From Occultella kanbiaonis (GTDB lineage Bacteria; Actinomycetota; Actinomycetes; Actinomycetales; Beutenbergiaceae): a DNA stretch of 64,000 nucleotides. The position numbers and the translations under genes were made by a program. The notes beneath the pieces are model-generated. The model did not search any database, was not told where the DNA came from, and worked only from the letters and a program-made list of their open reading frames with translations. Location: NCBI RefSeq assembly GCF_009708215.1, contig NZ_CP046175.1:310001-374000 (forward strand), read 5' to 3'. Below, piece by piece: positions 16,433 to 25,547 of this stretch. Positions within the stretch are counted from its first letter, which is position 1, and every line of letters starts with the position of its first letter.

Positions 16433-18722
16433 TCAGTTCCAGGGCGGGTTGGTGGGGTGGATTTCGGTGCCGTCTGGTCGGTAGAAGTGCCATTTTCCGT
16501 TGTGTCGGGTCATGGTGATGTTGTGGGTGTGGATCCAGTGGTGGTGGTGGTAGCAGGCGAGGCCGGCGTCGTGGAGGTCGGTGTTGCCGCCGTCGGCCCA
16601 GTGTTTGGTGCCGTGGTGGGTTTCGCAGCGTTCGGGTGGGGCGGTGCAGTTGTGGTAGACGCAGTGGCGGTCGCGGGCGATGATGGCGCGGCGTTGGGCG
16701 GCGGTGTAGAGGCGGTGGGCTCGGCCGTGGTTGAGGATTTCGTTGTCGGGTCCGAAGATGATGCGGTAGGTCTCGCCGGAGCAGCCGATGATGCGGTCGA
16801 GCAGGTCGCGGGGGACGGGTCCGGTGTTGTCGGTGAAGGTGGCAGGTCCCGCGGCGAGTAACGCGGCCCAGTCCCGCCCGCCACCGGGTACGGCGATGCT
16901 GGGCACGGCGATGCTGGGCAGGGCCGTGCTGTTGGTGCCGGGCAGGGCAGTGCTGTTGGTGTCGGGCGTAGCGGTGCCGTTGGGGTCGGTGGTGGGTTGG
17001 CCGAGTGCTCCGACGACCCGCGATTGGCAGTCGGGCAGACCGGTGGCCTCCGACGTGGGCGAGGGGGCGGGTGCTTGCGCGGAAGCGCCGGGCTCGCCTA
17101 CCGGGGTGGCCGGGTCCGCCGGGGTGGGTGCTTGCGCGGAAGCGCCGGGCTCGCCTGCCGGGGTGGCCGGGTTCGCCGGGGTGGGCAGTTCCTCGGAAGC
17201 ACCGGGCTCGCGCGCTGAGTCGCACGGGGTGGTCGTGCTCGCCGGGGTGGGTGCTTCCGCGGGCGTGCCGGCCTCGTTCGCCGGACGGGCTGCCGTGTCC
17301 GTTGCGGTCGGGCCGGTCGGGTTGGCGTTGCTGCGCGGGCTGTGGTCGGCCGGGTCATCGGTCGGGTCGGTGGTGGTGTCCAGGCCGGGTAGGGGTTCGG
17401 TGATCGGTCGCGGGGGCGGCGTCGGGCTGGCTGCCTCGGCTGCGTCGGGCGCCTCGCCGGTCGCCGAGTCTTCGGCTCCGGCTGCTTCCTCGGTCCCGGG
17501 GGCTTCCTCGGTTCCGGATCCACTGGTGGTCTGGGTGGTTTCGGTGGTGGTGATGATGTCGAGGAATTCGGGGTAGTTGATGAGGACGCCGAGGTGGGGG
17601 CGGACGGATCCGGAGGTGCCGACTTTGCCGTGGTCCAGGGCGGTGTGGGCGAGGTCGCTGAGGGCTTGGGCGCGGCGTTGGGAGGAGGTGCGGGTCTCTC
17701 CGGCGGCGGGCTTGCCCATGATCGCTTCGAGTGCGGTGCGTACGTATTGGCCGTGTTCGAGGGTGAGGAATCCGGCGAGGTGGTAGCCGTCCATGGTGCG
17801 GTCGATGTTGAGGTATTCGCGGTCGGAGGCGGCGTGGTGGGCCTTGTCGGTGGCGTCGGGGTCGGCGATCGCGACGAAGTGATCGACCAAACCTGCGCAG
17901 GTCCTCCGGCGAGCGGGTGGCGGCGTTGGCGAGGAGGAACTCCTCGACCGTCTGCACCCGACCAGCACCAGCAGCGGCGCCTGCGGCGTCGGGGGCCGCT
18001 GTGGCGTCAGCGTCGGGGGTCGCGGTGGGGTCGGCCTCGTCGCTGGCGTCGGCGCTGCCTGTCGTGGCGTCGGTGGCCTCGACGGACTCGGTGGCGTCGG
18101 CGCCCTCGGTGGGGTCGCTGGCCGCGGTCACGTCCGTGCCATCGCTGCCGTCGGTGCTGGTGCTGCCGTCGGTGCTCGCCTCGGCTGTGTTGGGGTTGGT
18201 GGGGGTGGCGGGGTATTGCAGGCCGTCGACGGCGGCTTGGGTGGTGGTGGCCTTGAGCAGGATCTGGGCCTGGTCGATGCCGATCTTCCCGGTCCGCAAC
18301 CAGGTCCGGGTCGCGGGCAGACTGTTGCGTAGCCCGGTGGCCAGGGTCGACATCCGGCGGGCGCTGGCACCGCTGATGCCGTAGGTCTTGGCCACATAAT
18401 GGGGGTAGGTGCGGAACCCCTTGCTGGTGTCCCAGGTCCCGGCCTCGGACTCCAGGCCCATCCAGTCCAGCTGGGCACCGGTCAACGCCTGCGTGATCAG
18501 GTGCGTCCGCAACGCCGCGTGGCCCAGGAACCGGGACCCGTACCGGTCGGACTCGGTGACCGGATCCGCGGTCGCGATGCCCTGGGTGAGGGCCTCGATC
18601 GCGATCAACTGATCATCCAACGACCCCGCCATCAAGTCCGCCAGAGACAGGTGCATCCGGGACGCGAGCGCCACACCCGGCCCCGACACGCCAGCACCGG
18701 AAGTGGTGGTGGTGTCGTCCAT
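16433..18722 (-). pseudogene. DUF222/HNH endonuclease (13E12 type), frameshifted
   Basis: The N-terminal part (18722 to about 17890) reads MHLSLADLMAGSLDDQLIAIEALTQG..., the DUF222 domain, up to SPEDLRRFG. The C-terminal part continues in the next frame with LVDHFVAIADPDATDKAHHAA and ends with an HNH domain (RRAIIARDRHCVYHNCTAPPERCETHH, HWADGGNTDLHDAGLACYHHHHWIHTH; key residues are the paired Cys and the His/Asn/His). The frames join if one T is removed from the TTT (plus-strand AAA) at 17889-17891, giving about 762 residues. Between the domains is a long low-complexity Pro/Ala/Thr linker with repeated EPGASAQAPTPADPATP-like units. Such genes are usually multicopy in actinobacteria and of unknown function. 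The shift may be real or a sequence error. Confidence 0.85.
17070..17230. repeat. About 60-66-bp degenerate tandem repeats in the DUF222/HNH linker
   Basis: Three copies of a unit containing gaagcgccgggctcgcct / gccggggtggccgggt on the plus strand encode GEPGASAQAPTPADPATPV-like blocks. They lie in the linker between DUF222 and HNH. Shorter repeats (NSTALP, SIAVP) lie just downstream, at about 16890-16960. Confidence 0.75.
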
Positions 18723-19017
18723 GTGTGCTCACCTCCCCGTCGACGTCGAGTGGTCCGAAACGCCTGCTGGTTTCGTACGTCTGTTTGACTGCTTGGGCTC
18801 CACTCTAGGACGTCTTACCGACAGTGCAAGGACCCCGATTTCCGTTGTGGATACAGGGACATCAGCCGATCCAACCGACCCACAACCAGCCGCCGAGACA
18901 CCCCGATGACCCCCCATCCACAGGGCACACGGACGGCTTGCCGAATTGACAGTGGGAGGGCTTACAGCAGAGCGGCCGAGAGCTCGAAGTGGCCCAGCTG
19001 ATGTTGAACGCGGTGGA
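18723..19017. other. Intergenic region upstream of the DUF222/HNH gene
   Basis: About 295 bases without a credible gene. It should contain the promoter of the DUF222/HNH gene on the minus strand. I see no repeat or convincing promoter hexamers, and no terminator for the methyltransferase gene that ends at 19018. Confidence 0.35.
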
Positions 19018-19617
19018 TCAGAGGGTACGGACGCGCGCCCACTGATAGCGGTGACCGTGCCAGTGGTCCCAGGTGTCGAACGCCTCGACCTCGCCGAGCG
19101 GGCTGAGGGCCGCGCGAAGCCCTCCGTCGCTACGACGGTTGAAGTAGCGGCCGTGCTCGTCGAAGGACGCGAGCGGCGGCTCGTGCCCCCAGACGGCCAC
19201 CTCGACCATGCCGCCGGAGCGGACCACGCGTCCGATCTCGGTGAGGGCACCCGAGAACTGGTCGTCGGTGAGGTGCATCAGGGTGCTCATCGACCAGGCG
19301 GCATCGATGCTGTCGTCCTCGAAGGGCAGGTCGGTGACGTTCGCAACCCGGGCGTCGAGGCCGAGTTCCCGGCAGATCCGGACGCCTTCGGGGGAGAGGT
19401 CGACGCCGATGTACGTGGCGCCGGTGGCAGCGAGGATCACGCCGTCACGGCCCGCGCCACAGCCGATCTCGAGGACCGTGTCTGTGGGCGTGAGGTCGTC
19501 CGCGAACGCCTCCACGTGCGCGGTGCGCTCCTGGCCGAGTGGCCGGTCGGCGCGCTGCGCCATCTCGTCTGCGTAGTACTGGAGGAGGCGTGCGGCGATC
19601 TCTTCGGGGGTGCTCAT
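19018..19617 (-). CDS. Class I SAM-dependent methyltransferase
   Basis: 199 residues from the ATG at 19617. The frame is open much further upstream, but that part is the antisense of the reductase gene. The Methyltransf_11-type fold shows motif I VLEIGCGAGRDGV, motif II YIGVDLSPEGV, LDARVANVTDLPFEDDSID and SMSTLMHL. It should transfer a methyl group from S-adenosylmethionine to a small molecule; the substrate is not deducible. It stands alone on the minus strand. Confidence 0.88.
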   Translation of the reverse strand: MSTPEEIAARLLQYYADEMAQRADRPLGQERTAHVEAFADDLTPTDTVLEIGCGAGRDGVILAATGATYIGVDLSPEGVRICRELGLDARVANVTDLPFEDDSIDAAWSMSTLMHLTDDQFSGALTEIGRVVRSGGMVEVAVWGHEPPLASFDEHGRYFNRRSDGGLRAALSPLGEVEAFDTWDHWHGHRYQWARVRTL

Positions 19618-19718
19618 CGGCCCGGGCTTGCCCGAATCGCGTCGGCTATCTCTCGATCCATGGGATGCCACAGTATTCAAGGATGGCGGCGTCTCACCAG
19701 GGGGTCGGCAGATCGGGT

Positions 19719-19851
19719 GCCGACGTCCACTCGTTGGGGCGCAGGCATCGGTCGCCGACGTCCGCTCTGGTGGCCGACCATCAGCCGCCGACATCCACTC
19801 GTTGGCGCTGGCATCGGGTGCCAACCACTCGCGGAGGGCGCGTGCGCGGAG
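19719..19851. repeat. Degenerate 33-35-bp tandem repeats
   Basis: Units beginning GCCGAC(G/A)TCC at 19719, 19754 and 19787, with a partial unit GCCAACCACTCG near 19820. The first and third units share GTCCACTCGTTGG and GGCATCGG. They lie in the intergenic region between the divergent methyltransferase and reductase genes; nothing else is seen in 19618-19917. Confidence 0.6.
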
Positions 19852-19917
19852 CAGCGGCAGTCTCAAAGACGCAGTCGACAACTGCGGTGCGGGCCATTGA
19901 TCGGGCAGGGTAGGCAC

Positions 19918-20955
19918 ATGAGATACGTGGTGATCGGAGCGGGCGCAATCGGGGCGGGCGTCGGTGGGCTGCTGGATGATTCGGGATCCGAGGTGCTGCT
20001 GGTGGCACGCGGTGAGCACCTGGCGGCGATGCGCGAGCACGGCCTGACCGTGCGCATGCCCGACGGCGTCATCACCCGCCGACCCGACGTCGCGGCCTCG
20101 CCCGAGGAGGTCGAGCTCCGAACCGACGATGTGCTGGTGCTCGCCACGAAGACCCACCAGGCGGCCGCCGCGCTCGCCACCTGGGTGGACGCGCCGGTGC
20201 ACGACGGCGGCCAGGTGGTCGGCACGGCGGGCGAACGGCTGCCTCTGCTGACAGCCCTCAACGGCGTCGCGAGCGAGGAGATCGCGCTGCGGTGGTTCGC
20301 ACGTGTCTACGGGGTCTGCGTATGGATGCCCGCCGTGCTCGCCCGGCCAGGCGAGATCATCGTGCGCTGCGCCCCGGTCCGGGCCATCCTCCACGCCGCC
20401 CGCTACCCGGCCGTCCTCGCGGACGACGGCGACGCCGCCTTCCTGAGGCAGCTCGCCGAGGACTGGGGCCGAGCGGGCATCCAGGTTCCGACGCCCGACG
20501 ACGTCATGCCCTGGAAGTACCGCAAGCTGCTCGGCAATCTCGGCAACGCCGTGCAGGCGCTCCTCGGCGACGGCGGCCTGGGCCAGGACATCACAGAGGC
20601 CGCCCGCACCGAGGCCGCGGCGATCTACGAGGCCGCGGGCATCACCATGAACTCGGACGAGTCCGAGCGGCACTCGCGCGACCAGCTCACGGCGGCCCCG
20701 GTGGCCGGTGCGCCCGAACGCATGGGTGGCTCGACCTGGCAGTCGCTGCACCGCGGCAGCGGATCCGCCGAGACCGACTACCTCAACGGCGAGATCGTGG
20801 CGATCGCCCACCGCCTCGGCCGGACCGCGCCGGTGAACGCTGCCCTTGCGGAGCTGGTGCGTCATGCCGCTGCCCAGCGCACGAAACCGGGCGTCATGAC
20901 GCCCGACGAGCTCGGGCAGCGGGTGCTGGGCCAGCGCCCGGAGTCGATTGGCTGA
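19918..20955 (+). CDS. Ketopantoate reductase-family oxidoreductase
   Basis: 345 residues, ATG at 19918 preceded by AGGGTAGG. N-terminal Rossmann fold (VIGAGAIGAGVGGLL) and an ApbA/PanE C-terminal domain with the conserved catalytic-lysine region MPWKYRKLLGNLGNA. PanE reduces 2-dehydropantoate to pantoate with NADPH in coenzyme A synthesis, but many actinobacterial paralogues act on other 2-oxo acids. No pan gene is adjacent, so only family membership is claimed. Confidence 0.85.
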   Translation: MRYVVIGAGAIGAGVGGLLDDSGSEVLLVARGEHLAAMREHGLTVRMPDGVITRRPDVAASPEEVELRTDDVLVLATKTHQAAAALATWVDAPVHDGGQVVGTAGERLPLLTALNGVASEEIALRWFARVYGVCVWMPAVLARPGEIIVRCAPVRAILHAARYPAVLADDGDAAFLRQLAEDWGRAGIQVPTPDDVMPWKYRKLLGNLGNAVQALLGDGGLGQDITEAARTEAAAIYEAAGITMNSDESERHSRDQLTAAPVAGAPERMGGSTWQSLHRGSGSAETDYLNGEIVAIAHRLGRTAPVNAALAELVRHAAAQRTKPGVMTPDELGQRVLGQRPESIG

Positions 20956-21021
20956 CGCACAAGGCGGCCGCACGGGCATGAGCGCGCATCGTCACAGCGG
21001 CGATGCGGGAGAGTGTTCCGC

Positions 21022-21919
21022 GTGAACCTCTTCGGTGGACTCGGCGCATTTCCGCTCACGCCGGTCGGGCCGGCCGGGATCGACGAGGACGCGTTCGTGG
21101 GGTTGGTGCGCCGGCTCGTGGCGGGAGGCGTCGACATGGTCTGCCCGCTCGGTTCGACGGGTGGGTACCCGTACCTGACGCGCGCCGAGCGGGCCCGGGT
21201 CGCGCGGCTGGCCGTCGATGCCGCGGGCGGGATCCCGGTGGTCATCGGGATCGGTGCCCTGGCCACCCGGGAGGTGCTCGAGCTGAGCGCCGACGCGCAG
21301 GCGGCCGGGGCATCCGCGGTACTGCTGGCGCCGGTGTCCTACCAGCCGCTGACCGAGGACGAGGTGTTCGGTCTACGAGGACGTCACCGCCGAACTCTCG
21401 GTGCCGCTCTGTGTCTACGACAACCCGAGGACCACCCAGTTCACGTTCGCCGACGAGCTCTACGGGCGCGTGTCCCGGTTGCCACAGGTCGGCTCGATCA
21501 AGATCCCCGGGGTGCCTGACGGGACCGACGCGGCCGCCGCGCACGTGCAGCGGCTGCGTGCGGCGGTGCCCGAGCACGTGACCATCGGCATCAGCGGCGA
21601 CCCGATGGCCGCCACCGGTCTGCTGGCCGGCTGCGACGCGTGGTACTCGGTGGTCGGCGGGGTCCTTCCGGAACGGGCCCTGGCGATCACCAGAGCTGCG
21701 CGGGCCGGGGACCGCAACGGCGCGCTGGCGTTGTCGGGGGCGCTGGAGACGGTGTGGGAGCTGATGCGTCGGCACGGCAGCATGCGGGTGGCGTCAGCGC
21801 TCGCCGAGGAGCTCGGGCTGGTCGGTACGCCGAACCTGCCGAAGCCGCTGCGAGCGCTCGACGCGGACGTTCGCGTCGGGCTCCGCGACTGGGTGAGGTC
21901 GGCCGGGCTCGTCGGCTGA
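21022..21919 (+). pseudogene. DapA-family (dihydrodipicolinate synthase-like) aldolase, frameshifted
   Basis: The first frame begins GTG NLFGGLGAFPLTP (start at 21022 with GGGAG upstream; a GTG at 21013 is possible) and carries GGVDMVCPLGSTGGYPYLTRAER and AAGASAVLLAPVSYQPLTEDEVFG. The next frame then takes over with YEDVTAELSVPLCVYDNPRTTQF (active-site Tyr) and VGSIKIPGVPDG (Schiff-base Lys) to the natural end DWVRSAGLVG. The break is at about 21371-21375, where one extra base or two missing bases (a CT of a CTCT) would restore the frame. Repaired length is about 299 residues, normal for the family. These enzymes condense or cleave 2-keto acids. Either a recent pseudogene or an assembly error. 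Confidence 0.88.
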
Positions 21920-21941
21920 GCGCGCCGTGATCTCGCCCGCC

Positions 21942-22634
21942 CTACGCGATGCCCGCCTCGCGCGCGAGGATCGCGGCCTGCACCCGTGAGGAGCAGCCGA
22001 GCTTCGCCAGCAGGTGCGAGACGTGCGTCTTCGTGGTCGCCTCGGTGATGTGCAGGCCGGTCGAGATCTGCCCGTTGGACAGGCCCCGCGCCAGGGCCCC
22101 GAGCACCTCCAGCTCGCGCGCGGTCAGCCCGGCGCGCTCGACGGTGTCCGCCGCGCCGCCGTCGGCCCCGGCCGGCGTGTGCCCCTGCTCCGGGGACCCC
22201 GACCCGCCCGGCCGCGACGTCGCGAAGGCGTCGAGCAGGGTCCGGGTGACCTCCGGCGCGACGACGCCCTCCCCGGCTGCCACCCGCCGCACCGCGTCGA
22301 GCAGGGCGGCCGCGCTGGTGGACTTCAGCAGGAAGCCCGCCGCGCCCGCACGCAGTGCCCCGAACACGTACTCGTCCAGATCGAACGTGGTCAGCACGAG
22401 CACGTCCGCCAGGCCCTCGCCCACGATCGTCCTGGTCGCCTCGATGCCGTCCATCCGGGGCATCCGGATGTCCATCAGCACCACGTCCGGACGCAGGGTC
22501 CGAGCGTTGCGCACGGCGACCTCCCCGTCCGCCGCCTCACCCACCACCTCGACGTCGGGGTCGCCGCCGAGCATCAGCCCCAGGCCGGCGCGGATCGCGG
22601 CATGGTCGTCGGCGATCAGGACCCGGATCGTCAT
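21942..22634 (-). CDS. NarL/LuxR-type response regulator
   Basis: 230 residues. Receiver domain 1-120 with acidic pocket ADDH, phosphoacceptor Asp55 (LMDIRMPRMDG), Thr and the switch lysine in FLLKSTS. A Gly/Pro-rich linker (about 140-165) follows, then a LuxR HTH with ERAGLTARELEVLGALARGLSN and ITEATTKTHVSHLLAKLG. It overlaps the upstream kinase gene by ATGA and should be its partner. Confidence 0.95.
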   Translation of the reverse strand: MTIRVLIADDHAAIRAGLGLMLGGDPDVEVVGEAADGEVAVRNARTLRPDVVLMDIRMPRMDGIEATRTIVGEGLADVLVLTTFDLDEYVFGALRAGAAGFLLKSTSAAALLDAVRRVAAGEGVVAPEVTRTLLDAFATSRPGGSGSPEQGHTPAGADGGAADTVERAGLTARELEVLGALARGLSNGQISTGLHITEATTKTHVSHLLAKLGCSSRVQAAILAREAGIA

Positions 22635-23899
22635 GGGTGCTCCCTGCTGGTGTGGTCACCGTTGCGAAGGCCCGACGGCGTCGGCTCGCCCGGCGTGGTC
22701 GCGGCGAGCGGGCGGTCGGCCGGCTCGGCCCCCGCGGCAGGCAACCGTGCCTGCACGACCCAGCGTCCGCCGTCGGGCCCGGCCCGGCACGAGCCGCCGA
22801 CGGCGGTGGCGCGTTCGGCCATGATCTCGAGCCCATAGCCGGGCGCGTCGCCGCGGCGAACCGGCCCGACGGCGTTGCTCACCTCGATCACAAGGGTGCC
22901 GTCGTCGTCGGTCAGCCGGGCCTCGACACGACCTGCGCCATGTTTGGTCGCGTTCGTCAGCGCCTCCTGCAGGATCCGGAAGCCGGCCTGATCGAAGGCG
23001 GCGGGCAGGCCGTCGGCGCCGAACCGCGCCGGCAGCGTCAGGTCCAGGCCGTGCGCCACGCCGAGCCCGGCGAGCTCGACCGGGTCGCTGAGCCGGGCGG
23101 GCGCCAGCTCGGGCTCGTCGCCGGCCCGCAGGAGCGTGATCATCGAGCGCATCTCCGCCAGGGCCGCCACCGACGACCTACGGGCGGCGAGCAGCGCGGC
23201 CCGGTCCGCTCCGCCGTCGGGCCTTGCCAGTGCCGCCTCGGTGGTGATCGCGATCGCGGACAGGTTCCCCGAGATCGCGTCATGCAGGTCGCGGGCCATC
23301 CGCTCGCGCTCGTCGCGCAGGCGCTCGGCCTGGCGCAGCGCGGTGAGCCCTTCGAGGTCGGCCGCTCGTGCGTGGGCGAGATCGGCCAGATCCTTCTGCG
23401 CGCGCACCGAGGTGCCCCACCAGATCGGCGTCGCGTAGAGCGCGAATGACTGCAGCCCGTAGGCGAGCCCCGCCCGGAAGTCACCGCTGGCCAGCCAGAC
23501 CACGAGGAACGTCACCACGATGACGGCCACGGTGATCGCGAGGATGATCTGGACCGCGCGCTTCGAGGCATACAGGGCGGCGGAATGGAGCAGGTCCCAG
23601 AACACGAGGACCACGGCGAGGCTGCCGCCGATCGCGGCGTCGCCGGCCAGGACCACGACGCCGCCCAGCAGCGCGGCGATCGGGTGTCGCCGCTTGACCA
23701 GCATGATCGCGGCGCCGATCACGAGCGGGACGAGGTGCCACCAGGGTTCGGGCCGCGCCCATGGCATCGAGTAGAGCCAGCCGGTCAGGTCCGTCGCGAG
23801 CAGCAACAGACCGACGACCACCACGCCGATGGCGTCGCTGACGTCCCGACGGCGCGGCGTCGCCCGCAACCAGCGCCAGAGTTCGATCAGGAGTGCCAC
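22631..23899 (-). CDS. HisKA_3-type sensor histidine kinase
   Basis: 422 residues from the GTG at 23899, which has GGGATGG upstream; a GTG at 23917 is the alternative. The N-terminal half has about five membrane helices (to about 180). Then comes a dimerisation domain with the phosphorylatable His in RERMARDLHDAISGNLSAI, and an ATPase domain with LTNATKHGAGRVEARL and PGYGLEIMAERATAVGG. It phosphorylates the coupled response regulator. The signal is unknown. The adjacent peptide transporter could be a target, but nothing proves it. Confidence 0.93.
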   Translation of the reverse strand: MALLIELWRWLRATPRRRDVSDAIGVVVVGLLLLATDLTGWLYSMPWARPEPWWHLVPLVIGAAIMLVKRRHPIAALLGGVVVLAGDAAIGGSLAVVLVFWDLLHSAALYASKRAVQIILAITVAVIVVTFLVVWLASGDFRAGLAYGLQSFALYATPIWWGTSVRAQKDLADLAHARAADLEGLTALRQAERLRDERERMARDLHDAISGNLSAIAITTEAALARPDGGADRAALLAARRSSVAALAEMRSMITLLRAGDEPELAPARLSDPVELAGLGVAHGLDLTLPARFGADGLPAAFDQAGFRILQEALTNATKHGAGRVEARLTDDDGTLVIEVSNAVGPVRRGDAPGYGLEIMAERATAVGGSCRAGPDGGRWVVQARLPAAGAEPADRPLAATTPGEPTPSGLRNGDHTSREHP

Positions 23900-23950
23900 C
23901 CGGCCATCCCAGCACACGCCGGCCGCGCGAGGATCAGTCGAAGGATGGAG

Positions 23951-25426
23951 CTAGTGGATGCCGGCCATCATCTTGGTGATCCACTTGTTCATCGCCGCCA
24001 CGATCACCCCGGCCAGGATCGACACGCCACCGAGGACCAGGAAGTACGGGGTCTCGTTGTCCGCGTCGTAGAACGTGGCGAGCGCCCCGGCCGCCGCCGA
24101 GCCGACCGCGATCGACATGAAGAACAGCGCGATCATCTGCGTGTGGAACGCGTCGGGCGCCAGCTTCGTGGACAGCGACTGGCCCACCGGCGACAGGCAC
24201 AGCTCGGCGACCGTGAACAGGAACAGGATCAGCACCAGCCACAGCAGCGGCGTGCTGTTCGGGCCGCCGCCCGCGAACGGGATGAACAGCAGGAACGCGA
24301 TCCCCATCACGACCGTGCCGATCGCGAACTTCCAGGGCGAGGACGGCTGCCGCGGTCCCATCCGCTGCCACATCGCCGCGAACACGCCCGCGAAGATGAT
24401 GATGAAGATCGGGTTGATCGACTGGATCCAGCTCGGCGGCATCACCCAGCCGAAGACCTCACGGTTCAGCCGCTCGTCCGAGTACACGGCCACCACGGTG
24501 AACTGCTGCTGGAACAGGGACCAGAACGCCGCGCTCGCGACGAACATCGGGATGAAGGAGATCACCCGGCTGCGTTCGACGTCGCTGAGCCGCGACGAGC
24601 TCAGAATGATCGCGAACAGGGCGATCGTGGCGGCCAGGGTCACCACGACCACGATCGTGGACAGGTTGCCGGCCGTGATCGCACCGACCAGCGCCAGGAT
24701 GGCGATGACGACGACCGCGCCGATCGCGATGCCGAGGTACCGGATCCGGCCCCGGCCGTCCAGCGGGTTCGTCACCACCTTGCCCGCGTCACCGATCGTG
24801 GACCGGCGCAGCAGCAGGTACTGGATCAGGCCGGCCGCCATGCCGAGCGCGGCGAGCCCGAACCCCCAGTGGAAGCCCTGCATCTTCCAGACGAGCCCGG
24901 TCAGCAGCGGCCCGACGAGCGCGCCCAGGTTGACGCCCATGTAGTAGATGGAGAATCCGGCGTCGCGGCGCGTGTCATCCTTGGTGTACATGTCGCCGAG
25001 CACCGAGCTGGTGGTCGCTTTCAACGTGCCCGATCCGAGCGCGATGCAGACCAGGCCGATGCCCACGCCGATGAACTCCGGCACCACCGCCAGCGCGATG
25101 TGCCCGCACATGATCAGCACGGCGGCGCTGAGCAGGGTGCGTTCGGCGCCGAGGAGCCGGTCCGCGACCCAGGCGCCGAGGATCGAGGAGAGGTAGACGA
25201 GGCCGCCGTACGCACCCACGATCGAGGTCGCCTCGGCCTGGGTGAGCCCGAGGCCGCCCTCGGTCGCCGAGTAGTACAGGTAGTAGACGAGGATGCCCTG
25301 CATCCCGTAGAAGCTGAACCGCTCCCACATCTCGACGCCGGCCAGGTTCGCCAAGCCCCAGGGGTGTCCGAAGAAGGTACGCGTCGGTGCGGCGGCCGGC
25401 TCCGTGGCGGTGTCCCCATGAGTCAT
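23951..25426 (-). CDS. POT/PTR2-family peptide:proton symporter
   Basis: 491 residues with about 14 hydrophobic segments. Start ATG at 25426 (MTHGDTATEP); the frame extends upstream without family similarity. It shows the POT N-terminal motif VEMWERFSFYGMQ (ExxER proton-coupling motif), GAWVADRLLG, the PTR2 signature GFSIYYMGVNLGALVGPLL and the C-terminal ELCLSPVGQSLSTKLAP. It imports di- and tripeptides using the proton gradient. It lies just downstream of the two-component system on the same strand, with a 50-bp gap. Confidence 0.93.
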   Translation of the reverse strand: MTHGDTATEPAAAPTRTFFGHPWGLANLAGVEMWERFSFYGMQGILVYYLYYSATEGGLGLTQAEATSIVGAYGGLVYLSSILGAWVADRLLGAERTLLSAAVLIMCGHIALAVVPEFIGVGIGLVCIALGSGTLKATTSSVLGDMYTKDDTRRDAGFSIYYMGVNLGALVGPLLTGLVWKMQGFHWGFGLAALGMAAGLIQYLLLRRSTIGDAGKVVTNPLDGRGRIRYLGIAIGAVVVIAILALVGAITAGNLSTIVVVVTLAATIALFAIILSSSRLSDVERSRVISFIPMFVASAAFWSLFQQQFTVVAVYSDERLNREVFGWVMPPSWIQSINPIFIIIFAGVFAAMWQRMGPRQPSSPWKFAIGTVVMGIAFLLFIPFAGGGPNSTPLLWLVLILFLFTVAELCLSPVGQSLSTKLAPDAFHTQMIALFFMSIAVGSAAAGALATFYDADNETPYFLVLGGVSILAGVIVAAMNKWITKMMAGIH

Positions 25427-25547
25427 CCGTCGAGCGTGGCACTGATGGGGATGGGTCGCACTCCGGGGAATCTCCATCGAAGGGCTGAGGTCACGGACCT
25501 GCCTTTGCCCGATGTGGCCGCGCCGGACGGGCGTCAGGGTGATGCCC

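Noticed and set aside
19618-20979. Upstream extension of the methyltransferase frame
   Set aside because: It is the antisense of the ketopantoate-reductase-like gene; the protein proper starts at the ATG at 19617.
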